Positions 1 through 5,855 of a stretch of 5,855 nucleotides of DNA are shown here, one piece after another. Positions within the stretch are counted from its first letter, which is position 1; each line of letters begins with the position of its first letter. The notes below the pieces were generated by a model. That model made no database searches. It was not told the origin of the DNA and saw only the letters and a list, made by a program, of their open reading frames with translations. The DNA comes from an uncultured Selenomonadales bacterium (lineage in GTDB: Bacteria; Bacillota_C; Negativicutes; Selenomonadales; Selenomonadaceae). A program made the position numbers and the translations under genes. The stretch lies in contig CALCTX010000126.1 in assembly GCA_937907035.1 (NCBI GenBank), positions 1-5,855 on the forward strand, written 5' to 3'.

Positions 1-2
1 GT

Positions 3-1541
3 ATGGGAAAATTGACTCCATCAGTCAGTTTCAAAGAAACTGACGGTGAAATGGTGATCAGTTGGGATAAACTTCCTTATCCTTGTTTTTATGCGGTTGA
101 GACATATTGTCCCACAACCGGTATCACGACCAATGAACCGGAAGAACGACTGATTGACCGGCGGCTCACATTCAGCAACAGCTGTATTGTTGCCCCGACA
201 GCAGTTCCGGTAATTTATAAGATAAGTGCATACGGCGTTTTCGGCCGCTTGGAAAGTCCATTTATTCCTGTGCCTCATCCTTTTTTCAAAGACCCGATCT
301 CACCCACACATATCTCACACTACACAAGCCAGAACCCGGCCAGTATCCGGCCTTTTTTCCTTTGGCATTCTGTACCAAAGGCTGTTTGTTATGAAATCGA
401 GATCCTTTCCGGCAAACCGGAAAATGAAAATGGCACTGAACTATCAAAAGAATATCGTTTAGTCAGCACCAGCAAGGTCTATACTAACGGCTGGCAAGCC
501 GACTTGAAGGATTATGCTGCCGAACCAACTCTCTACTGGCGGGTTCGTGCCCTTGATATCAGACGTCAGCCGGTCGGAGTGTTTTCAACTGCTGAACCGC
601 TTGTAATAGACCGAAATGCACCAATTCCAAACAAACCAATGCTTAATGAATACGACAAAATGCCAAATGACAAGCTGCTCTTATATCCGGCATATCACTG
701 GATCCCGCTCCATGATGTCAACCGCTATGAAGTTGAACTCTTAAGCGAACCACCGACAACTGAAAACGGCACTGAGCCGTCTCCCAATCCGATATGGCGA
801 AAACTGGCCGGCGATACCTTCAGCTGTTATGATGAAAAACCTCGTAATAATCCTGGTGAATATTATTGGCGTGTAAGGGCTGTCGATGCTGCCGGTGAAA
901 CAATCGGCGAATATTCAGATACCGCTCACTATACAATAGCCAAACCAAGTGGGCGCATTTTCGCAGCTGCGTTTGGCGACAGTATAACGCATGGCGGCGG
1001 TTCGGTTTCATATTCTCCATCCAGCCGGGAATATGACTATACCAGTTATCTTGATTTTGAAGCATACAATCTCGGCAAAAGTGGCGATACAACTGATACA
1101 TCTCTGAAACGTTTTGATAATGATGTACTGCCATTTAAGCCGTTAAACCTTTTGATCATGACCGGAACAAATGATCTTCGGGTAAACCGTCCGATAGACG
1201 ACATGATCGATGACCTTGAGAAAATTAAACAAAAATGTATTGAGAATGACATCAGACCCATATTCTTGACTCTGATGCCGATAAATCCTCAATCTATAAG
1301 AACCGCCTTTGGTTCTCCAACCGTATCCGACTGGCATCAGCGCCTTGACCGCTATAATGAGTTCATCCGCAAACAAGAATATTTTATCGACCTTGAACCT
1401 TATTTTTACGATGCAGACAAAACAGTCATGAGTGACGATTTGGCCATTGATGGCCTGCATCCGGATATTCGCGGAAAAATGTTAATGGCAGAAATTATCA
1501 ATGCTCATCAAAACTTACTACGAAAAGAAAAGAGCGAGTAA
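3..1541 (+). CDS. Fn3-like/SGNH (GDSL-type) hydrolase, upstream paralog, N-terminus uncertain
   Basis: Predicted serine esterase of the SGNH hydrolase family; the substrate cannot be read from the sequence. Three Fn3-like beta-sandwich modules are seen at about residues 10-95, 98-204 and 205-313. The last two carry the typical YWRVRA-D strand (LYWRVRALD near 178, YYWRVRAVD near 287). The SGNH domain covers about 318-505: block I GDSITH at 325-330 with nucleophile Ser327, block II SGDT with oxyanion Gly361, block III GTND with Asn390, and block V DGLHP with Asp483 and His486. All catalytic positions are therefore present. No signal peptide is visible after the ATG at base 3, but only two bases precede it and the frame is open there, so the real start, and possibly an export signal, may lie upstream. 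The stop is 2 bases before the next gene, which encodes a paralog, suggesting co-transcription. Family assignment is firm; location and role are inferred. Confidence 0.88.
   Translation: MGKLTPSVSFKETDGEMVISWDKLPYPCFYAVETYCPTTGITTNEPEERLIDRRLTFSNSCIVAPTAVPVIYKISAYGVFGRLESPFIPVPHPFFKDPISPTHISHYTSQNPASIRPFFLWHSVPKAVCYEIEILSGKPENENGTELSKEYRLVSTSKVYTNGWQADLKDYAAEPTLYWRVRALDIRRQPVGVFSTAEPLVIDRNAPIPNKPMLNEYDKMPNDKLLLYPAYHWIPLHDVNRYEVELLSEPPTTENGTEPSPNPIWRKLAGDTFSCYDEKPRNNPGEYYWRVRAVDAAGETIGEYSDTAHYTIAKPSGRIFAAAFGDSITHGGGSVSYSPSSREYDYTSYLDFEAYNLGKSGDTTDTSLKRFDNDVLPFKPLNLLIMTGTNDLRVNRPIDDMIDDLEKIKQKCIENDIRPIFLTLMPINPQSIRTAFGSPTVSDWHQRLDRYNEFIRKQEYFIDLEPYFYDADKTVMSDDLAIDGLHPDIRGKMLMAEIINAHQNLLRKEKSE
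1528..1538 (+). promoter_or_regulatory. Weak Shine-Dalgarno for the GTG start at 1544
   Basis: A purine-rich run (AAAAGAGCGAG) lies inside the last codons of the upstream gene. Its AAGAG part ends about 9 bases before the GTG at 1544. It is a poor match to AGGAGG. Together with the 2-base gap from the upstream stop, this suggests that translation of the second gene depends partly on ribosomes finishing the first one. The match is by eye and modest. Confidence 0.4.
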
Positions 1542-1543
1542 CT

Positions 1544-1621
1544 GTGCAAATAAAAAAACTATGTGGAATTGCTGCACTTGCGTTATGCAGTATCTTGCTT
1601 CCGGCTCCTGATGTTTCTGCT
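1544..1621 (+). other. Sec signal peptide of the downstream SGNH hydrolase
   Basis: Codons 1-26 encode a short basic N-region, a hydrophobic core rich in Leu, Ala and Ile, and a Pro-containing C-region ending V-S-A, which fits the small-x-small rule for signal peptidase I. The mature chain would begin at Lys27. Cys7 and Cys15 are each preceded by Leu, so neither forms a proper lipobox. Confidence 0.8.
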
Positions 1622-2857
1622 AAACTGACAGTTCCTCCGCCGGAAGGATTAACAGAATCCACAGATACGTCTCCGCTTTCGCTTTCCCCGTTGCTTTCGT
1701 GGTCAAAAAACATCAATGCTGTTGCTTATGAAATTGAAATAATTGACGGCTTTCCTAAAAAAATATCAGAAAAACGACCATATAAAAAAGCTATATTTCG
1801 CTCTAAAGACGTCTTTTTCAATTATTATAATCCGCCAATTGCCGATTGCCTGAAGCTGAAAGACGGAGAAGTCCACCCGTTATTATGGCGTATTCGGGCT
1901 CTTGATCAAAACAAGAAGCCTGTCAGTCCATTCAGCAAGCCGGCAATAATTTTTGTCAATAAATCTGTTGCTCCCATGAATGAACCGATCCCTCTATCAC
2001 CTTTAGAAGATAACAATACAGTACAACTCCTGTATCCGGTCTATTCCTGGGCAATACAATCCGCTTCATCTACCTATGAAGTGGAGTTATATGATACCCC
2101 GGATATAGAAAAAACCACACCAATTTGGAAAAGCACTTCAACTTACCACGAATGTTATGACGACTCTCCAAGAATAAAAAACACGCCATACTATTGGCGT
2201 GTCCGTTCCTTTGACTCAAAAGGAAATCAGCTTGGTTCATGGTCAAAATTAGTCAGTTTTTCTAACGTACCACACAAAGTCCGAGTTGCAGTCCTTGGCG
2301 ACAGCATCACCCATGGTGGCGGGCATATTTCCTTCGGCCCGAATGACTCTGAATTTAACTGGCTGACGTATCTCGATTTCCCCGCTGTCAATCTTGCAGA
2401 AAGCGGTAATTTAACACGTGATATGGCAAAACGTTTTGATGCTGATGTCCTGCCTTTTGCTCCAAAATACTTGTTGATCATGGCCGGAACTAATGATATT
2501 CGCAGTAAGGCTGTTCCCATAAGCGAAACCATAAAGAACTTAGAGATAATTCGTGATAAATGCCTGAAAAATAATATTCGTCCTATTTTTTTAACCTTAC
2601 CGCCGATCAATCCTACCAATATAAAAAAGGCATTTAACGAAATTGCTTGTAATGATTGGAAAGATAAATTAAACCAATGCAATAAATTTATAAGGAGTAT
2701 GCCATACTATATTGATACTGCTGCATACTTTGCTCCGATCTGCAAAAAAGGCATTCTCCCAACCGGATATGCTTTGGACGGTCTGCATCCTGATGCTAAC
2801 GGAAAAGCACTTATTGCCAAAAGTGTTAATGAAAACTGGCTTCGCGTTTCCCAATAA
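1544..2857 (+). CDS. Secreted Fn3-like/SGNH (GDSL-type) hydrolase, downstream paralog
   Basis: Predicted exported serine esterase, paralogous to the gene just upstream; substrate unknown. The GTG start is chosen because it immediately precedes a good Sec signal peptide: basic KK at residues 4-5, a hydrophobic stretch to about 19, and a likely signal peptidase I site after VSA at 24-26. Two Fn3-like modules follow (about 31-140 and 141-241), with LLWRIRALD near 113 and YYWRVRSFD near 216. They correspond to modules 2 and 3 of the upstream protein, so the first module is absent here. The SGNH domain spans about 246-430: GDSITH with Ser254, SGN with Gly288, GTND with Asn317, and DGLHP with Asp412 and His415. 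By eye the two SGNH domains are roughly half identical, indicating an old duplication. No membrane anchor, lipobox or sorting motif is seen, so the product is probably free in the periplasm or outside. Expression is probably coupled to the first gene and ends at the hairpin 11 bases after the stop. Confidence 0.92.
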   Translation: MQIKKLCGIAALALCSILLPAPDVSAKLTVPPPEGLTESTDTSPLSLSPLLSWSKNINAVAYEIEIIDGFPKKISEKRPYKKAIFRSKDVFFNYYNPPIADCLKLKDGEVHPLLWRIRALDQNKKPVSPFSKPAIIFVNKSVAPMNEPIPLSPLEDNNTVQLLYPVYSWAIQSASSTYEVELYDTPDIEKTTPIWKSTSTYHECYDDSPRIKNTPYYWRVRSFDSKGNQLGSWSKLVSFSNVPHKVRVAVLGDSITHGGGHISFGPNDSEFNWLTYLDFPAVNLAESGNLTRDMAKRFDADVLPFAPKYLLIMAGTNDIRSKAVPISETIKNLEIIRDKCLKNNIRPIFLTLPPINPTNIKKAFNEIACNDWKDKLNQCNKFIRSMPYYIDTAAYFAPICKKGILPTGYALDGLHPDANGKALIAKSVNENWLRVSQ

Positions 2858-2868
2858 AACATAGATAA

Positions 2869-2900
2869 TTAAAGGCCCCGCCTATTGGCGGGGCCTTTAA
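2869..2900. terminator. Bidirectional intrinsic terminator between convergent genes
   Basis: Two perfectly complementary 14-base arms (TTAAAGGCCCCGCC and GGCGGGGCCTTTAA) flank a 4-base loop TATT at 2883-2886. The core of each arm is nine G/C bases, and the outer A/T pairs give short T-rich ends on both strands. It lies 11 bases after the stop of the + strand hydrolase gene and 10 bases after the stop of rpoC on the - strand, so it is placed to end transcription from both sides. The T-tracts are short and interrupted in both directions, so efficiency may rest mainly on the very stable stem. Confidence 0.88.
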
Positions 2901-2910
2901 ATTTCAGCTA

Positions 2911-5855
2911 TCAGACCTCATCTTCTGCTTCTTCAGCTTCCTGAGCTTGAGCTTCCATATTCAACGCTTCAAATTCCTCAATTGCCTGAGCATTCGGATC
3001 GACGACCTGAATATTACGATACCGTCCCATACCGGTTCCGGCCGGGATCAGTTTACCGATAATAACATTTTCTTTAAGCCCGATAAGCGGATCAACTTTA
3101 CCTTTGATCGCAGCATCGGTAAGAACACGTGTTGTTTCCTGGAATGAGGCTGCCGACAGGAACGAATCAGTTGCGAGTGACGCCTTTGTTATACCGAGCA
3201 ATATCGGTTTAGCAACAGCAGGCTCGTCGCCTTCCTCAATAGCCTTTGCATTTGCTGCTTCAAAGGTATTGATATCGATATATTCGCCAGGAAGGAATCC
3301 GGTATCACCGGCTTCTTCAATCTTAACCTTGTGAAGCATCTGACGAACCATAACTTCAATATGTTTATCGTTAATCTCAACACCTTGAGATTTATAAACT
3401 TTCTGTACCTCATACACAAGGTAACGTTGTGTCTCACGTAAACCGCATACACGAAGGATATCATGCGGATTGATTGAGCCTTCGGTAAGTTTGTCGCCCG
3501 GTTTTAAATGTTTGCCATCGACATTAACCATACGCGCACCATATGGAATAGCGTATTCACGCACTTCACCGTCTTCCGGAGTGATAATAACCTTACGCTG
3601 ATCATTATCTTCCGTAACTACCGCATCACCCTCAACCTCAGCGATTATAGCAAAATGCTTTGGCTTGCGAGCTTCAAAAAGTTCCTCTACACGTGGCAAA
3701 CCCTGAGTGATATCGTCACCGGCTACACCGCCTGTATGGAATGTACGCATTGTAAGCTGCGTACCCGGTTCACCAATAGACTGAGCGGCGATAATACCAA
3801 CTGCTTCACCGACATCAACTTCCGTAGCATTTGCCAGATCACGGCCATAGCACTTAATGCAGACACCAAACTGTGATTTGCAGGTAAGTACACTGCGGAT
3901 CGAAACACGTTCACGAACCTTGCATATTTCATCTGCCAATGCTTCATCAATCGTATCGTTAATAGATGCTATTTTCTCGCCATCTTCGGTAACGATATCT
4001 TCTGCCAATACACGACCGACAATACGATCTTTAAGCGGCTCAATGACACCATTGCCTTCCTTAATGGCTTCAACCTCAATGCCACGAATATTGTTATTGC
4101 GAACCTTAACTTCCTTAGCGTCACTGTCAAGAACAGCTTTAATATATTCGTCAGTAAGTTCAACGCCGGCCGGAACGATTTCAGTTCCATGACTGTCAAT
4201 AACAGCCTCGGTCGTTTCCTTACCCTTCATTTCATCCTTCATAGCCTTCTTAACTGCCTGACGAGCTTTTGCTTCCGGCTCACCAAGAGAAACCGTTTCA
4301 GTCAGCATAGCATTGCTGATAACAGCCTCCGATGCAGTAAGATTGCCACGGATCACAACTTCAGAAACATTATGTTCACCGATGTTTTTCAGGATTGCTT
4401 CGTCAATGATCGTATCCATAGTGTAGAGTATTTCACCGGTTTCCGGATCAATAACATCAGCACCCAACACACGATCAACAAGCAGTTCTTTCAATACTTC
4501 AACTGCTGCTGCCGCAGATTTTGCCAACCGGGCTCTTTCACGAACCAGATTAATACCAACAACATCGCAATCCTCTTCACGAACAATAACATCCTGCGCT
4601 ACATCGACCAAACGACGGGTCAAGTAACCGGAGTCTGCCGTACGCAATGCCGTATCAGCCAAACCTTTACGAGCACCATGCGAAGAAATAAAGTAATCGG
4701 ATACGGTAAGACCCTCACGGAAGTTAGCCTTGATCGGCAACTCTATAACCTTACCTGACGGATCAGCCATAAGTCCACGCATACCAGCGAGCTGACGCAT
4801 CTGCTGTTTATTACCGCGGGCTCCGGAGTCAGCCATCATAAAGATCGGGTTGAACGGATCCATATTATCCATCATAGCATCAGCTACATCATCAGTTGCC
4901 TTGGACCAAAGATCACAAGTGTGTTTGTAACGCTCTTCATCAGTAATGAGACCGCGATTATACTGACGCTCGATGACATTAACTTTCTTCTCTGTCTCGT
5001 CAAGAATATCTTTCTTCTTTTCCGGAACAATGACATCAGATACAGCAACGGTCATACCGGCCAAACATGCATAATGATATCCGAGATTCTTTACATCATC
5101 GATAACTACAGCTGTCTTAGCCGCGCCGAATTTATCAAAGCACTTAGCAACCAGTTTACCAAGTTCCTTCTTATCCATACGAATACCAAGACACCACTGC
5201 CCGGTTTCCTTGTCCTTCGTAAAATAACGGATTTCCGGTGGTAAAATTTCATTGAATATCATCCGGCCAAGAGACGTCTTAACCAATCCATAGCCATCAA
5301 TTCTGACCTGAATCTCTGCCTGCAGATCAAGATCTTTCTGCTGATGTGCCAAAAGTGCCTCTTTGATACCGGTTACAATCTTGCCTTCTCCTTTTGCACC
5401 CGGGCGGATAATCGTCAAATAATAAGAACCAAGAACCATATCCTGCGTCGGAACGATAATCGGACGACCGTCTTTCGGAGCAAGAATATGATTAGCTGCC
5501 AACATCAAAATGCGTGCTTCAGCCTGAGCTTCAGCTGACAGCGGCAAATGGATAGCCATCTGGTCACCATCAAAGTCTGCATTATATGCTGTACATGCAA
5601 GCGGATGCAACTTAAGCGCACGACCTTCAGTAAGCACAGGCTCAAACGCCTGAATACCAAGCCGATGCAACGTCGGTGCACGGTTCAAAAGTACCGGATG
5701 CTCTTTGATAACCTCTTCCAATACATCCCAAACTTCCGGTTTAACACGTTCAACAGAACGTTTTGCACTCTTTATATTCTGACAAACGCCGCTGTCGCAG
5801 AGCTTTTTCATTACAAACGGCTTAAAAAGCTCAAGCGCCATTTCCTTTGGCAAAC
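2911..5855 (-). CDS. rpoC: DNA-directed RNA polymerase subunit beta' (C-terminal part; 5' end outside window)
   Basis: Largest subunit of core RNA polymerase, carrying much of the active centre. Residues here count from the first full codon, a TTG at 5851-5853 that encodes an internal Leu and is not the start. Visible landmarks are the catalytic NADFDGDQ at 91-98 with Mg-binding Asp93, Asp95 and Asp97; the bridge helix region at about 382-420 ([20 protein letters not shown]); the second zinc site Cys429, Cys658, Cys665 and Cys668; and the trigger loop at about 682-725 with Met702, Arg703 and His706 matching E. coli Met932, Arg933 and His936. The trigger loop has no large insertion, unlike E. 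coli. The offset from E. coli Asp460 suggests about 365 N-terminal residues are missing, for a total near 1,345. Unusually, Cys429 and Cys658 are 229 residues apart against 74 in E. coli. The protein ends in an acidic Glu/Ala-rich tail. Upstream rpoB is expected but not visible. Confidence 0.98.
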   Translation of the reverse strand, partial: LPKEMALELFKPFVMKKLCDSGVCQNIKSAKRSVERVKPEVWDVLEEVIKEHPVLLNRAPTLHRLGIQAFEPVLTEGRALKLHPLACTAYNADFDGDQMAIHLPLSAEAQAEARILMLAANHILAPKDGRPIIVPTQDMVLGSYYLTIIRPGAKGEGKIVTGIKEALLAHQQKDLDLQAEIQVRIDGYGLVKTSLGRMIFNEILPPEIRYFTKDKETGQWCLGIRMDKKELGKLVAKCFDKFGAAKTAVVIDDVKNLGYHYACLAGMTVAVSDVIVPEKKKDILDETEKKVNVIERQYNRGLITDEERYKHTCDLWSKATDDVADAMMDNMDPFNPIFMMADSGARGNKQQMRQLAGMRGLMADPSGKVIELPIKANFREGLTVSDYFISSHGARKGLADTALRTADSGYLTRRLVDVAQDVIVREEDCDVVGINLVRERARLAKSAAAAVEVLKELLVDRVLGADVIDPETGEILYTMDTIIDEAILKNIGEHNVSEVVIRGNLTASEAVISNAMLTETVSLGEPEAKARQAVKKAMKDEMKGKETTEAVIDSHGTEIVPAGVELTDEYIKAVLDSDAKEVKVRNNNIRGIEVEAIKEGNGVIEPLKDRIVGRVLAEDIVTEDGEKIASINDTIDEALADEICKVRERVSIRSVLTCKSQFGVCIKCYGRDLANATEVDVGEAVGIIAAQSIGEPGTQLTMRTFHTGGVAGDDITQGLPRVEELFEARKPKHFAIIAEVEGDAVVTEDNDQRKVIITPEDGEVREYAIPYGARMVNVDGKHLKPGDKLTEGSINPHDILRVCGLRETQRYLVYEVQKVYKSQGVEINDKHIEVMVRQMLHKVKIEEAGDTGFLPGEYIDINTFEAANAKAIEEGDEPAVAKPILLGITKASLATDSFLSAASFQETTRVLTDAAIKGKVDPLIGLKENVIIGKLIPAGTGMGRYRNIQVVDPNAQAIEEFEALNMEAQAQEAEEAEDEV
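3880..4494 (-). repeat. Three tandem copies of a ~50-residue module within RpoC
   Basis: Between the first and second cysteines of the RpoC zinc site, a protein-level motif recurs at about residues 454-507, 543-592 and 606-658 of the visible part. Shared features are a hydrophobic-D/G-R-V-L start, an acidic turn containing G-E or G-T-E, a D-E-A/Y-I/L helix, and a closing V-x-I/V-R strand ([24 protein letters not shown]). The third copy is the module present in E. coli beta' just before its CDTDFGVCAHC segment. The first two are extra, and the middle one is the most diverged. The alignment is by eye; copies one and three match clearly, copy two less so. Confidence 0.65.

Noticed and set aside
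1544..1600. Cysteines at residues 7 and 15 of the signal peptide might indicate a lipoprotein.
   Set aside because: Both are preceded by Leu where a lipobox needs Gly, Ala or Ser, and a good signal peptidase I site follows at VSA.
2390..2420. Block II of the downstream hydrolase reads NLAESGN where the upstream copy has NLGKSGD, as if the catalytic glycine were lost.
   Set aside because: The oxyanion glycine of the family is the one in SGD/SGN (Gly44 of E. coli TesA in SGDT). It is kept in both copies (Gly361 and Gly288), so the first Gly-to-Ala change does not imply inactivation.
2227..2682. A 151-codon open frame on the - strand opposite the second hydrolase gene.
   Set aside because: It is antisense to the SGNH domain with its intact catalytic motifs and shows no recognisable protein features of its own.
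2911..2985. The Glu/Ala-rich acidic C-terminal tail of RpoC as a possible fused extra domain.
   Set aside because: It is only about 25 residues of low complexity after the conserved core, and such variable acidic tails are common at the end of beta'.
4189..4758. A 189-codon open frame on the + strand opposite rpoC.
   Set aside because: It lies wholly antisense to strongly conserved rpoC codons, its composition is not protein-like, and it has no recognisable domain. It is a shadow of the rpoC frame.
5851..5853. TTG as a possible start of a short RpoC.
   Set aside because: It encodes the Leu of the conserved [10 protein letters not shown] segment in the middle of beta', and the frame continues past the window edge. 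The gene is cut by the window and is not naturally short.

Overview
The window is a stretch of ordinary chromosome, probably from a Firmicutes-type bacterium. The RNA polymerase beta' sequence is Firmicutes-like: its trigger loop lacks the large insertion found there in proteobacteria such as E. coli. A diderm Firmicute of the Negativicutes is my best guess, but this is inference from general sequence feel and moderate GC, and no marker in the window proves it.

Layout: bases 3-2857 (+ strand) hold two tandem, paralogous genes separated by 2 bases. Each encodes fibronectin-III-like (Fn3-like) modules followed by a C-terminal SGNH/GDSL hydrolase domain with a complete catalytic set. The first has three Fn3-like modules and no visible signal peptide, but the window begins only two bases before its ATG, so its true start may lie outside. 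The second has a clear Sec signal peptide and two Fn3-like modules, so it is probably secreted or periplasmic. Bases 2858-2910 are a short convergent gap containing a perfect hairpin that can serve as terminator for both sides. Bases 2911-5855 (- strand) are the C-terminal roughly 980 codons of rpoC; the gene's 5' end lies beyond the right edge.

The two esterase-like genes probably form one transcription unit acting on an unidentified ester, plausibly on an extracellular or cell-wall carbohydrate. They meet rpoC tail to tail and have no evident functional link to it. No RNA gene, mobile element, CRISPR array or intergenic gap over 300 bases is present.

The most notable observation is in rpoC. 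Between the first and second cysteines of the second zinc site there are about 155 extra residues compared with E. coli beta'. The extra sequence appears to be two degenerate additional copies of the roughly 50-residue module that normally sits there, giving three in tandem. The tandem Fn3-SGNH pair is the second item worth following up.
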